The position numbers were made by a program, and so were the translations under genes. Shown in pieces: positions 17,796-26,479 of a DNA stretch of 64,000 nucleotides (its first letter is position 1; every line of letters begins with the position of its first letter). The DNA is from Flavobacterium tructae. Lineage in GTDB: Bacteria; Bacteroidota; Bacteroidia; Flavobacteriales; Flavobacteriaceae. The notes beneath the pieces are model-generated. The model did no database searches. It had not been told where the DNA came from and saw nothing but the letters and a program-made list of their open reading frames with translations. The stretch is from the NCBI RefSeq assembly GCF_002217475.1, contig NZ_MUHH01000036.1:1-64000 (forward strand). Direction: 5' to 3'.

Positions 17796-17870
17796 TTTTT
17801 GCCACAGATTAAAGGATTAAAAACTGATTTTTTATAATCTGCAAGAATCCTTTAATCTGTGGCAAAAAAA
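17796..17870. repeat. perfect 23-bp inverted repeat
   Basis: Arms at 17796-17818 and 17846-17868 begin with TTTTTGCCACAGATTAAAGG and are exactly complementary over 23 bp, with a 27-bp spacer. The gap lies between convergent fahA and the agmatine deiminase gene, just after a separate complete terminator. The core word GCCACAGATTAAAGGATT is of a type seen repeatedly in flavobacterial intergenic DNA (from memory). Confidence 0.7.
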
Positions 17871-17895
17871 TTCGATACCCTTCGAAATCTAAAAA

Positions 17896-18936
17896 TTAAG
17901 CCGGAATCTGTTGACTCAAGCAGTGTAATGTTCCAAAGCCCCAGATAAAATCAATACAGCTGATACCGATTACTTCTCTGTCAGGAAAACATTCGGCAAG
18001 TATATTCAAAGCTACACGATCATTGCTGTCGTTAAAAGTAGGAACCAAAACACAATTATTCAAAATTAGGAAATTCGCATAGCTGGCCGGTAATCTTAAC
18101 GTATCAAAATCAACACGTTTTGGCATTGGTAATACTACGATAGTCGGTGATTTTCCGTCTTCCAGTTTTGCATTTTGCAAACGTTTCAAATTGTCCTGTA
18201 ATGGTTTATAATTAGAATCGTTTTTATCCGTTTCTACAATCGTTACAATGGTATCTTCGTTTACAAATCGGCATAAATCGTCGATATGTCCGTGTGTATC
18301 ATCTCCTTCTATTCCGTCACCGAGCCATATTACATTGGTAACTCCTAAGTATTCCTTAAAAACAGCCTCGTAATCTTCTTTGGTAAAACCTGCATTTCTA
18401 ACCTGAATGGTCGGATGCATCAAACATTCTTCAGAAGTCAATAAAGTTCCTTTTCCGTTTACATCAATTGCACCGCCTTCTACAATTACAGGTTTCCCCT
18501 TATACATTACCTGTGTAAGCGGAACATCAATAAAATCGGCTATTTTAGCAGGAACAAATTTATCCAGCTGGTAATTTTTATACTTCGCCCAACCATTGAA
18601 ATTAAAATTCAAAGCTTCTCTTTTTGAACCATTTTGTACAATAATTGGTCCCGAATCACGCATCCAGCTTCTATTGGTTTTGTGAACAATAAAGGAAACA
18701 TTCGCCAGATTCACACGTCCCATTTCCAGCATTCCACTTACTTTTTCTTTTAGTTTTTCATCGGCTACAACCAAAAAAACAGTTTCAAAAGTGGCTACTT
18801 TTTTAATAAATTCTACAAAAGCCCATTGAACAGCTTCGTATTTTCCCGGCCAGTCGTTTCCGTTATGCGGAAAACACAATACAATTCCTTGTTGTTTCTC
18901 CCATTCCGCCGGAAATCTTCTATTATTTGTTGACAT
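17896..18936 (-). CDS. aguA: agmatine deiminase family protein
   Basis: Guanidino-group-modifying enzyme of the peptidyl-arginine deiminase (PAD_porph) family, 346 residues. Expected activity: agmatine to N-carbamoylputrescine plus ammonia. Substrate-clamping text 'NRSWMRDSGPI' and 'GDGIEGDDTHGHIDD' contains the catalytic acid/His region. The nucleophilic Cys is C339 in GTLHCLSQQIP at the C-terminus. The enzyme for the next step lies 3.3 kb away on the same strand (22292-23179), separated by two plus-strand envelope genes. Citrulline ureide side activities cannot be excluded. Confidence 0.9.
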   Translation of the reverse strand: MSTNNRRFPAEWEKQQGIVLCFPHNGNDWPGKYEAVQWAFVEFIKKVATFETVFLVVADEKLKEKVSGMLEMGRVNLANVSFIVHKTNRSWMRDSGPIIVQNGSKREALNFNFNGWAKYKNYQLDKFVPAKIADFIDVPLTQVMYKGKPVIVEGGAIDVNGKGTLLTSEECLMHPTIQVRNAGFTKEDYEAVFKEYLGVTNVIWLGDGIEGDDTHGHIDDLCRFVNEDTIVTIVETDKNDSNYKPLQDNLKRLQNAKLEDGKSPTIVVLPMPKRVDFDTLRLPASYANFLILNNCVLVPTFNDSNDRVALNILAECFPDREVIGISCIDFIWGFGTLHCLSQQIPA

Positions 18937-18954
18937 AAAATGATTCTAAATTTG

Positions 18955-19110
18955 AAAGTGCACAAAGATAATGAGATAATGTGATAATTAGATAATGTGA
19001 TAATTAGATAATTGGACAATTAGACAATTGAACAATCTAACAATTTAATAATTAACAAATTAACCAATTATCTAATTGACAGATTAAATTAAAGATTAAA
19101 TAATAAAGCC
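18955..19110. repeat. low-complexity tract, GATAATTAGATAATTGG words
   Basis: Between divergent genes. Consecutive words drift gradually: GATAATGTGATAATTAGATAA, then GGACAATTAGACAATTGAAC, then AATCTAACAATTTAATAATT, and finally AACCAATTATCTAATTGAC, which complements the start. It is about 150 bp, has no coding sense, and can fold into an imperfect hairpin. It must also contain or flank the promoters of both genes. Confidence 0.6.
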
Positions 19111-19165
19111 TTAATATAAGACCACAATCTGCTAATTACATTTGGCAAAACTAAAAAACACAAAA

Positions 19166-20686
19166 ATGAAAAATGTAAGCCTTTCATTATTAGCTGCTTT
19201 ATTTGTTATGGCAAGCTGTAATAATGATGAAACCTCAAAAAATCAGGAATCCGAAGTTGTGGTCAACGAAAATCCGGGTTCTTTCAAAGAAATCGGTTCT
19301 ATTACCATTGGCGGAGAAGCAGCCGCCGAGATTTCGACTTATGATGAAAAAACAAAAAGACTTTTTACAGTAAATAATAGCGGAACGAATCAAATTGATG
19401 TCATTGATATTTCCGATCCTACAAAACCCGTTAAAATTGGTAAAATCGATCTAACTCCCTACGAAGGTGCTTCCAATAGTGTTGCGGTTTACGATGGGAA
19501 ACTGGCTGTTGCTTTAGAATCAACCCTTAACAAACAAGGAAATGGAAAGGTAGTTATTTTTAATACCAGCGACTACAGCTTAATCAAACAAGTCACCGTT
19601 GGTGCATTACCGGATATGATTACGTTTTCACCGGATGGAAAATTCATCATGACGGCTAACGAAGGAGAACCTAACACTGATTATACGCAGGATCCAAACG
19701 GAACCATTTCTATTATTGATACAGCTACTTATGCAGTTACAACTTTAGATTTCAGTTCTTTTAGTGGTCAGGCCGAAGCTTTGAAAAAAGAAGGATTTAG
19801 AATTTCAAAATTTGCCAAGAGTTTTGCTCAGGACATAGAACCTGAATACATCACCATATCTGATGATTCTAAAACGGCCTGGGTTACTTTACAGGAAAAC
19901 AATGGTGTTGCCAAAGTAGATTTAACTTCTAAAACCATCACAGCTCTTTATCCTTTGGGCTTTAAAAATTTCAATACCGCCGAAAATGCCATTGATGTAA
20001 GTGATAAAGACGATAAAATTGCTTTTAATCCCTGGAAAGTAAAAGGAATGTACATGCCGGATGCCATTAGTCATTTTTCAGCTAACAATACTCCTTATTT
20101 TATTACAGCCAACGAAGGTGATGCCAGAGAATATGCTGCCTACGCAGATATTAAAAGAATGAAAGACATGAAACTGGATGCTACTGCTTTCCCTGATGCT
20201 GCGGCTTTAAAATTGGAAACTAATTTAGGAAGACTTAATCTTATTGCTGATATGGGAGATACTGACGGCGACGGTGACCTGGATGAGTTGGTCGCTTTTG
20301 GAGCCCGCTCCTTCTCTATCTGGAATGGAAATACCGGAAAAATTGTTTATGACAGTAAAAATGATGTTGACAAAAAAACGAATGAGCTCGGAACTTACGA
20401 TGACAAACGCAGTGATGACAAAGGTTCTGAGCCGGAAGCAGTCGTTGCCGTTAAAATGGGAACTCAGAATATTTTATTTGTAGGTTTAGAAAGATCTGAT
20501 GCTTTTATGACTTATGATGTAACAAATCCTGCTTCACCACAATATTTACAAACCGTAAAAACCGGTGATGCTCCGGAAGGAATACTCTTCATTCCGGCTT
20601 CTAAAAGTCCAACCAAAAGAAGTTTGTTAGTGGTTAGCAGTGAAGGAGATGGAACTGTAAAAATATACCAGCCAGATTTAAAATAA
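19166..20686 (+). CDS. choice-of-anchor I domain lipoprotein
   Basis: Secreted lipoprotein of about 506 residues. The signal peptide ends in the lipobox 'VMASCNNDE', so it is anchored at Cys near residue 18. The rest is a beta-propeller-like chain with 'LPDMITFSPDGKFIMTANEGEP', the hallmark of the choice-of-anchor I / phytase-esterase-like family, plus an Asp-rich DTDGDGDLDE metal-binding loop. The function of the family is not settled; some members are annotated as alkaline phosphatase-like. The ATG at 19166 gives the signal peptide; an upstream TTG is less likely. Confidence 0.82.
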   Translation: MKNVSLSLLAALFVMASCNNDETSKNQESEVVVNENPGSFKEIGSITIGGEAAAEISTYDEKTKRLFTVNNSGTNQIDVIDISDPTKPVKIGKIDLTPYEGASNSVAVYDGKLAVALESTLNKQGNGKVVIFNTSDYSLIKQVTVGALPDMITFSPDGKFIMTANEGEPNTDYTQDPNGTISIIDTATYAVTTLDFSSFSGQAEALKKEGFRISKFAKSFAQDIEPEYITISDDSKTAWVTLQENNGVAKVDLTSKTITALYPLGFKNFNTAENAIDVSDKDDKIAFNPWKVKGMYMPDAISHFSANNTPYFITANEGDAREYAAYADIKRMKDMKLDATAFPDAAALKLETNLGRLNLIADMGDTDGDGDLDELVAFGARSFSIWNGNTGKIVYDSKNDVDKKTNELGTYDDKRSDDKGSEPEAVVAVKMGTQNILFVGLERSDAFMTYDVTNPASPQYLQTVKTGDAPEGILFIPASKSPTKRSLLVVSSEGDGTVKIYQPDLK

Positions 20687-20704
20687 CCTTCACATTTACA
20701 ATTT

Positions 20705-20742
20705 CAAAAAGGGGCTAAAAATTAAATTTAGCCCCTTTTTTT
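20705..20742 (+). terminator. terminator of the choice-of-anchor I gene
   Basis: Stem GGGGCTAAA (20711-20719) / TTTAGCCCC (20728-20736) with a T7 tail, 20 bp after the stop. Confidence 0.88.
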
Positions 20743-20904
20743 GACCAAATATTTTGATTTCATTAACATATTTGCATAATTAAAACCCAAAAGATGGGAA
20801 TTATGTAAGACCAAATAGAACACTATCTAAATTTCGTACTCTAAATTTGTCCTGAGTTTAAAAGTTAAGGCTCAAAAATAATATTAAATAAAAATTTGGA
20901 TATC

Positions 20905-22173
20905 ATGAAAAAGAAATTAGCTTCAGTATCACTTTTACTACTATCAATCGCTGCCAGTGCGCAAAACACGACAACGACATCGGCCCAGTCTTCAATTGAC
21001 AAACCTGCTTACAATAAATGGTCTATAGAATTAAACGGAGGTTTAAACAAACCTATGAGAGCCATAACACCTGGCTATTCAACAGAATCACTTAGTGCAT
21101 TTCATGCCGATTTAGGTGCAAGATATATGTTTAATCCTAAATTTGGTTTGAAGCTGGATGTTGGATACGATCAATTTCAGGAGCGTAAAGACACTCCGGA
21201 GTTTGACAGCAAATATTACAGAGCAAGTTTACAAGGGGTTGTTAACCTTGGAAGAGCTTTAAACTTTGAAACCTGGACAAATACTTTTGGTTTATTGGCA
21301 CATGGAGGTTTTGGTGTTTCTCAATTAAGCAGCGATAAAGGTTTTGACGGTAAAGATTATATGGCTCACGGAATTATGGGATTAACCGGACAAGTGAGAT
21401 TAAGCAACAGAGTTGCTTTAACCGGAGATCTTACCGGAATTGTTAACGGAAGACAAAACCACAACTTCGACGGAAAAGGAGTTCCTGCTACCGGTTCATT
21501 AGATGGTGTGCTGTTAAATGCATCTGTTGGTTTGACATTCTACCTGGGTAAAAATACAAAACATGCTGACTGGTATTCTGAAGACAATGAAAGACTGAAT
21601 AAATTAGAAGACCGAGTAAATACAATTGAAACTAATCTTATTGATACCGATAAAGATGGTGTAGCTGATTTGTATGATTTAGAACCCAATACAATTTCAG
21701 GAGTGGCTGTTAATACTAAAGGACAATCTATTGACACCAATCAAAATGGTGTTCCGGACGAATTAGAGAGCTATTTAGATAAAACTTATGCTAAAAAAGG
21801 AAGTGAAGCAGCTCCAACAAACAAAACGGTTGAAGAATTAATTAACGGAGGGTATGTAAATGTATACTTTGATTTCAATTCTTCTAAACCAACCAATACT
21901 TCTCTATCTGGTGTTGATTTCTTAGTGAAATACCTGAAAAACAATTCTGGTAAATCTGCTGATATCATTGGTTATGCTGACGAAATTGGAAACTCAAGCT
22001 ACAATACTGAATTATCAAGAAAAAGAGCTGAAGCAGTTAAAAAGATTGCAACAAATGCAGGAATCGATGCTTCAAGGCTGAATGTGATTGCTAATGGTGA
22101 AGACACTTCTGTGAACAAAAATTCAAAAGAAGCACGTCAAATCGTAAGAAGAGTTACTTTCCAGGTGAAATAA
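20905..22173 (+). CDS. OmpA-family outer-membrane protein
   Basis: Outer-membrane protein of 422 residues. The signal peptide ends 'AASAQ'. A beta-barrel domain covers about residues 30-225 and is followed by a short coiled segment and two Asp-rich thrombospondin type 3-like repeats (DTDKDGVADLYD, DTNQNGVPDE) near 250-290. The C-terminal OmpA peptidoglycan-binding domain (from about 315) contains 'VYFDFNSSKP' and 'LSRKRAEAVK'. It links outer membrane and cell wall. A TAAATTTG box at 20842-20849 may be the -7 element. The ATG at 20905 gives a clean signal peptide. Confidence 0.92.
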   Translation: MKKKLASVSLLLLSIAASAQNTTTTSAQSSIDKPAYNKWSIELNGGLNKPMRAITPGYSTESLSAFHADLGARYMFNPKFGLKLDVGYDQFQERKDTPEFDSKYYRASLQGVVNLGRALNFETWTNTFGLLAHGGFGVSQLSSDKGFDGKDYMAHGIMGLTGQVRLSNRVALTGDLTGIVNGRQNHNFDGKGVPATGSLDGVLLNASVGLTFYLGKNTKHADWYSEDNERLNKLEDRVNTIETNLIDTDKDGVADLYDLEPNTISGVAVNTKGQSIDTNQNGVPDELESYLDKTYAKKGSEAAPTNKTVEELINGGYVNVYFDFNSSKPTNTSLSGVDFLVKYLKNNSGKSADIIGYADEIGNSSYNTELSRKRAEAVKKIATNAGIDASRLNVIANGEDTSVNKNSKEARQIVRRVTFQVK

Positions 22174-22190
22174 TCTCTCTATATATTTTT

Positions 22191-22229
22191 AAAATCCACT
22201 TCAGACTAGTTTTGAAGTGGATTTTTTTT
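22191..22229 (+). terminator. terminator of the OmpA-family gene
   Basis: Perfect 13-bp arms AAAATCCACTTCA (22191-22203) and TGAAGTGGATTTT (22213-22225) with a T8 tail on the plus strand. Confidence 0.9.
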
Positions 22230-22233
22230 GCAC

Positions 22234-22271
22234 AAAAAAAGGACGAAATTTAGATTTCGTCCTTTCTTTTA
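22234..22271 (-). terminator. terminator of the carbamoylputrescine amidase-like gene
   Basis: Stem AAAGGACGAAAT / ATTTCGTCCTTT with a run of T on the minus-strand exit. It lies 21 bp beyond the minus-strand stop and back to back with the plus-strand terminator at 22191. Confidence 0.85.
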
Positions 22272-22291
22272 TTTTTGAGTATCAGTTAAAA

Positions 22292-23179
22292 CTAATCGAT
22301 CGCTCTTTTGGTAATGTCGCCAAAAGCATCAATTCTTCTGTCTCTGAAAAATGGCCAGTTCTGACGTACGTTTTCCTGTAGATCCAAATCAACTTCAGCA
22401 ATTAGAATTTCTTCCTGGTCATGAGAAGCCTGAGCTAAAATCTCCCCCTGAGGTCCCGCGATAAACGAAGCTCCCCAAAACTGAATTCCTTCTGTTCCTT
22501 CAATATACTTTTCTAATCCAATACGGTTTGCAGCGGCAACAAAAACACCATTCGCAACAGCATGACCTTTCATTACGTTCATCCATGCGCCATATTGATT
22601 TACTCCATACTCTTCTTTTTCTTTTGGATGCCATCCAATTGCTGTTGGATAAAATAAAACCTCAGCTCCTTTTAAAGCAGTAATACGTGCTGCTTCCGGA
22701 TACCATTGATCCCAGCAAATAAGTGTTCCGATTTTTCCTTTTTTAGTCTCAATAGCCTGAAAACCTAAGTCACCCGGTGTGAAATAGAATTTTTCATAGA
22801 AATGCGGATCGTCCGGAATATGCATTTTACGGTATAATCCTGCTTCTGTTCCATCCGTATCAATGATGTAAGCACTATTATGATAAATTCCTGCCATTCT
22901 TTTCTCAAAGAAAGGAACAATAATTACCACCCCTAATTCCTTTGCTAAGGCACTAAAAGCAATAAATGAAGTGCTGTAAAGCGGCTCGGCTAATGCAAAA
23001 TTATCTACATCTTCGCTTTGGCAAAAATAATGACTGCTGTACAATTCCGGAAGCAAGATTACTTCAGCTCCCTTAGTAGCTGCGTCTCTTACCCAGCTGA
23101 TACATTTTTTAAGATTATTCTCGGCAACATCATTCAGATTTAACTGAATAACGGCTATTTTATACTTTCTTTTCGGCAT
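22292..23179 (-). CDS. aguB: N-carbamoylputrescine amidase-like carbon-nitrogen hydrolase
   Basis: Nitrilase-superfamily amidase of about 295 residues. It probably converts N-carbamoylputrescine to putrescine, CO2 and ammonia and so completes the agmatine route begun by the deiminase at 17896. The Glu-Lys-Cys triad is visible: E in LLPELYSSHYF, K in YRKMHIPDDP and C in LICWDQWYPEAAR. The HIPDDPHFYEKFYFTPGD block is characteristic of the AguB/plant NLP1 group. The ATG at 23179 (MPKRKYKIAVIQ) fits the family; 16 extra upstream residues do not. Confidence 0.9.
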   Translation of the reverse strand: MPKRKYKIAVIQLNLNDVAENNLKKCISWVRDAATKGAEVILLPELYSSHYFCQSEDVDNFALAEPLYSTSFIAFSALAKELGVVIIVPFFEKRMAGIYHNSAYIIDTDGTEAGLYRKMHIPDDPHFYEKFYFTPGDLGFQAIETKKGKIGTLICWDQWYPEAARITALKGAEVLFYPTAIGWHPKEKEEYGVNQYGAWMNVMKGHAVANGVFVAAANRIGLEKYIEGTEGIQFWGASFIAGPQGEILAQASHDQEEILIAEVDLDLQENVRQNWPFFRDRRIDAFGDITKRAID

Positions 23180-23260
23180 GACATAAAATTTAGAGTGCAA
23201 AAATAGTATTTTTTGAAAGAATGACAAAGAACACCTATCTTCCAGTTCTTATAAAAAAGA

Positions 23261-23318
23261 AAACCATCTTACAAATATTTCATTCTATTAAAGAATCAAA
23301 TATTTGCAAAATGGTTTC
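23261..23318 (-). terminator. long imperfect hairpin downstream of the small lipoprotein gene
   Basis: Arms of about 27 bases starting AAACCAT...CAAATATTT and ending AAATATTTG...ATGGTTT, with about 23 of 27 matched. It lies 30 bp beyond the stop of the minus-strand lipoprotein gene. There is no strong T tail, so it may be a stability hairpin rather than a terminator. Confidence 0.5.
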
Positions 23319-23349
23319 GTTACCTAAGATTTATCCGGTAAGAACTTAA

Positions 23350-23763
23350 TTATTCAATAACCACTTTTGTCGTGATAAACTCCGTTTCTGATTTTTTGAA
23401 TTTGATTTCAAATGTTCCTTTTGTTGCAGACTTAAATTTATAAACTGTCTTTTTAGGATCCGGTACCTGCATCGTACAAGGTCCTGTTGGATATTTTGCT
23501 TCCACTTGCAACCCTTTTACTCCTCCAATTGTTACTTCGCTAATTTTACTGAATTCTCCACAAGCGTTATCGACAATAAAAGTAACATCGTAGCTTAGTT
23601 CTTCGTTAACCTTCCCGGTTGCAGGACCTTTCACTTCGGTCACTAAAGCAGCTTTAGTAATTGATTCAGGAATGCTTGGTGCGTCATTATCGTTACTGCA
23701 TGAAACTAATCCAATAGCTAAAAATAATACTACAAAAACTGATTTTAATTTAAACCTTTTCAT
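23350..23763 (-). CDS. small secreted lipoprotein of unknown function
   Basis: 137 residues. A hydrophobic signal peptide ends in the lipobox 'IGLVSCSNDND', predicting lipidation at Cys near residue 22. The Asp-rich sequence after the Cys is common in Bacteroidota surface lipoproteins. The remainder looks like a single Ig-like beta-sandwich, with two further cysteines (in DNACGEF and GPCTMQ) that could form a disulfide. I do not recognise a named family. It is a single gene. Confidence 0.75.
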   Translation of the reverse strand: MKRFKLKSVFVVLFLAIGLVSCSNDNDAPSIPESITKAALVTEVKGPATGKVNEELSYDVTFIVDNACGEFSKISEVTIGGVKGLQVEAKYPTGPCTMQVPDPKKTVYKFKSATKGTFEIKFKKSETEFITTKVVIE

Positions 23764-23937
23764 ATAAAATAATAATTAATTGTTAATTACTATGAAGATG
23801 CCGTTGGATGGCAATGGTTGCTTTTCAAATTTGTTAATTCTTTCTACAAAACCAATAAACCGCTAAAAATCAAACCTTTATTTCACCAAAATACTTTAAA
23901 AAAAATACCCGTTTCTTATGAAAAACCAAAATTTATC

Positions 23938-24012
23938 GCCTAGCCCCGATAGAAACGGCATCCTTTTTCCTGCTTCTTTAGCAGGGAAAAGATAGAGTGA
24001 ATAGCGGGACAA
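23938..24012 (+). ncRNA. AGCCCC...AGCGGGA structured intergenic element, copy 1
   Basis: A 5' segment TAGCCCCGATAG and a 3' segment GATAGAGTGAATAGCGGGA can pair through CCCG/CGGG. They enclose the hairpin TTTCCTGC / GCAGGGAAA. The layout matches a structured element that is widespread in Flavobacteria. I believe it corresponds to the published Flavo-1 RNA motif, but this is from memory and unchecked. A second copy is at 35255-35381. Function unknown. Confidence 0.5.
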
Positions 24013-24042
24013 AAGTTCTTTTAAAAATGAGTTACAGTGCTT

Positions 24043-24076
24043 CAAAAAAAAACACCAGCCTTTCGACTGGTGTTTG
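24043..24076 (-). terminator. terminator of the DUF808 gene
   Basis: Stem AACACCAG (24051-24058) / CTGGTGTT (24067-24074) with a T run on the minus-strand exit, about 25 bp past the stop. Confidence 0.85.
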
Positions 24077-24099
24077 TTGTATTTAGGATACTGTTTCTT

Positions 24100-24987
24100 T
24101 TAAGCAGCTTCTTTTTTACCGAATATCTTTTTAAACACATTTATTACAGCCAATACTACAAAACCTAACACTAAACCTGTGACAAATTCTTTTATGATAG
24201 AAGGGACATTAATCTCTTCCATTAGATGATGTAAAAACGGAATATAGTGTACAAAAATTCCTCCTGCTACTAAAATCAAAGCTATTGTACCAATCACGGT
24301 TAAACTTTTAATGACCAAAGGCAATGCTTTTACTAGTATATTTCCGATAAATTTCGATATGCTTTTCTCTTTTTTACTGAATTTAATAAGCTTATACCCT
24401 GCTTCATCCATTCTGACAATAAGTGCCACGATACCATAAACACCAACAGTTGCAACTAAGGCAATTATTGACGTTACTATGATTTGCTGACTAAGGGGCT
24501 GACCAATTACGGTGCCTAAAGCAATAATTACGATTTCGACAGATAAGATAAAATCGGTTACGATCGCCGATTTTATTTTTCCTTTTTCAGCTTCTAAAAT
24601 TTCTTCTTCTGTAAACGTTTCATCTGTGATTCCCTCAGATTCTTCGTGTTGGTGCGGAAATATAAATTCGTAGATTTTTTCTGCTCCTTCGTAAGCCAAA
24701 AATAAACCTCCAAGTACCAGAATTATAATGATCGCTACCGGCAAAAAAGCACTTAACACAAAAGCAATCGGTAAAATAATCACTTTATTCAATAAGGAAC
24801 CCTTACTGATTGCCCATAATACCGGAAGCTCTCTTGAGGATGCAAATCCTGAAGCTTTCTCAGCATTTACGGCCAAATCATCACCCAAAATACCTGCTGT
24901 TTTTTTTGCTGCAACTTTACTCATTACTGCAACATCATCCATGATTGCTGCGATATCGTCTAATAGTACGAAAAAACCTGATGCCAT
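24100..24987 (-). CDS. DUF808 / YedI-type membrane protein
   Basis: Inner-membrane protein of 295 residues. The N-terminus is the diagnostic DUF808 block (MASGFFVLLDDIAAIMDD, then KVAAKKTAGILGDDLAVNAE), followed by five or more hydrophobic segments between residues 70 and 285. Function is not established in any organism I know of. It has its own terminator. Confidence 0.88.
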   Translation of the reverse strand: MASGFFVLLDDIAAIMDDVAVMSKVAAKKTAGILGDDLAVNAEKASGFASSRELPVLWAISKGSLLNKVIILPIAFVLSAFLPVAIIIILVLGGLFLAYEGAEKIYEFIFPHQHEESEGITDETFTEEEILEAEKGKIKSAIVTDFILSVEIVIIALGTVIGQPLSQQIIVTSIIALVATVGVYGIVALIVRMDEAGYKLIKFSKKEKSISKFIGNILVKALPLVIKSLTVIGTIALILVAGGIFVHYIPFLHHLMEEINVPSIIKEFVTGLVLGFVVLAVINVFKKIFGKKEAA

Positions 24988-25112
24988 TATACTTATTTTG
25001 TTTTAGAAAAATCACTTAATTAACTGGTTTTAAATACACCAAATTAATACGTGATCCTGGTTGTTTATTGCTGCGAATCTAAGACTTTTTTGTTGATTTT
25101 TCTAGCCAAAAA

Positions 25113-25232
25113 TTAACTACATTGTCCTAAAAGTACCCAAATAATAATAAACACGAAAATAGTTCCAAAACAACCTCCTCCTAATTTTTTCGCACCGTAA
25201 CCCGCTATTAATCCTCTAAAAATATTGTTCAT
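25113..25232 (-). CDS. 39-residue hydrophobic small protein
   Basis: An ATG-initiated frame of 39 codons ends in TAA. The N-terminal half is basic and glycine-rich ('GYGAKKLGGGC'); the second half is one membrane segment ('FVFIIIWVLLG') ending QCS. Codon use looks coding and the topology is sensible, although the frame is too short for ordinary gene callers. The GGGCFGTI pattern recalls small conserved flavobacterial membrane peptides, but I cannot name a family. Confidence 0.6.
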   Translation of the reverse strand: MNNIFRGLIAGYGAKKLGGGCFGTIFVFIIIWVLLGQCS

Positions 25233-25371
25233 TGTATTTCGATTAAGATTATTCCTCTTTTGATTTGATTTTCAAACCACTACCGTAAAGTTCTATACTT
25301 TATTCGTAATTATTTTATACTACTTTAAGAAAAGATTACATTATTTATGAATCGAAATTCTTAAATAAAAC

Positions 25372-25401
25372 AAAATGCCAGCCTTTCGGCCAGCATTTTT
25401 A
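25372..25401 (-). terminator. terminator after the downstream surface-protein paralogue
   Basis: Hairpin AAAATGCCAGCC / GGCCAGCATTTT (two internal mismatches) with a T run on the minus strand, 25 bp beyond the stop at 25426. Confidence 0.7.
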
Positions 25402-25425
25402 TAAGTACTATGATTAAAAGTAAAC

Positions 25426-26460
25426 TTAATCTGTTGTAACACTTGAACCTCTGCCAATTAAAGTAGCTTTATCCACAACACCTTGTCCCGTAGGAGGAGC
25501 CGATGGTTTTTGATTTTCTAATCTAACTCCCTTAAAAGAAGAGAGATTTAAAAACCTGCTTAAGATCAGATTAATCTGAGAACTTGGAAGTGCATTACTT
25601 GTAAAATCAAGAGTTGTATCCTTATCTGCGATTGTAGACAAAGAAGGCAATTCAATAGAAGTTAGAAGTATGTTATTGTGAAAATATAAGCCTTTACTTG
25701 TCGTTAATACAGGAAACGCAATAAACGTTAAAGATGGATTATTCAGAATACCAGTATCGTATCCCTGTATTATTTTCAATGCAGGAAATATAATCGATCC
25801 TAATTTATTGTTATTATCTACATCTAAATCATTGTAAACCTCCTGAAGATTGCTCAAATTTACATTAGTCAACTTTGAATTATTCTGAATCTTTAAGGTT
25901 ACCAGTTTTTTCACGGCACTCAAATCTATACTTGTCAAATTTGTTGTGCTTGTCACATAAATATTCTCGGTATAAGGCCCGAACTCAGCATCTATTTGCG
26001 CCACAGCCTGTGCATCTGTAATATCGCCAGTAATTATTATACTTGGTTTTCCTTTGTTCTGACTGCTTCCTGCATATAAAGCATAAGGCACACTTAACAA
26101 CTGGCTTGTGCCACTGATAGTATAGTTTGTTCCTCCTGTCGGATCGATTTCGGTCTTGATAAAGTGTGATCCGGAGCCCCAATTTATTCCTGAAAAAGTT
26201 CCTGTAGTTGGTGTTCCGCCTCCTATTTCTATAGTGGCTAATCCATTGCTGTTTGTTGTGGTGGTTTGGGTTTCTACATAAGAAGCTGTACCACTAGTTG
26301 AGCCTGCCAGTATACTCGTTTTGATGCTCACTAAAGTACCGGCAACCAATGTCCCGTCGGTTTTACGAATGACTGATTGGTAACTCATTTTTTGCGGAGC
26401 CTGTGCAAATAAAACAGTAAAGGAGTTCAATAATAGTAATGCAAGAGTAATTTTTTTCAT
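25426..26460 (-). CDS. surface protein with constant N-terminal and LRR-like C-terminal part (copy B)
   Basis: 344 residues: signal peptide ending 'LFAQ', then a constant beta-rich domain to about residue 132 (ending LLSVPYALYA). After a linker comes a leucine-rich repeat region of the BspA-like kind (NNSKLTNVNLSNL, FPALKII, NPSLTFIAFPVL units). The N-terminal 131 residues differ from the neighbouring copy A at only about four positions, whereas the repeat region has diverged strongly. The ATG at 26460 is the equivalent of the start of copy A. Function unknown; a surface binding role is an inference. It is not itself T9SS-tailed. Confidence 0.8.
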   Translation of the reverse strand: MKKITLALLLLNSFTVLFAQAPQKMSYQSVIRKTDGTLVAGTLVSIKTSILAGSTSGTASYVETQTTTTNSNGLATIEIGGGTPTTGTFSGINWGSGSHFIKTEIDPTGGTNYTISGTSQLLSVPYALYAGSSQNKGKPSIIITGDITDAQAVAQIDAEFGPYTENIYVTSTTNLTSIDLSAVKKLVTLKIQNNSKLTNVNLSNLQEVYNDLDVDNNNKLGSIIFPALKIIQGYDTGILNNPSLTFIAFPVLTTSKGLYFHNNILLTSIELPSLSTIADKDTTLDFTSNALPSSQINLILSRFLNLSSFKGVRLENQKPSAPPTGQGVVDKATLIGRGSSVTTD

Positions 26461-26479
26461 CAATTTTTCTATTGTTAGA

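Larger units (their letters stand above)
23764..24099. other. gap upstream of the small lipoprotein gene
   Basis: 336 bp with no ORF. It contains a structured AGCCCCGAT...AGCGGGA element (23938-24012) and the DUF808 gene terminator (24043-24076). The remainder is AT-rich promoter sequence for the lipoprotein gene, with no clear box. Confidence 0.5.
24988..25425. other. 438-bp gap containing a small ORF and a terminator
   Basis: Apart from the 39-codon membrane ORF at 25113-25232 (listed) and a terminator at 25372-25401, I see only AT-rich sequence here. The DUF808 promoter must lie near 24990-25060. Confidence 0.5.
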
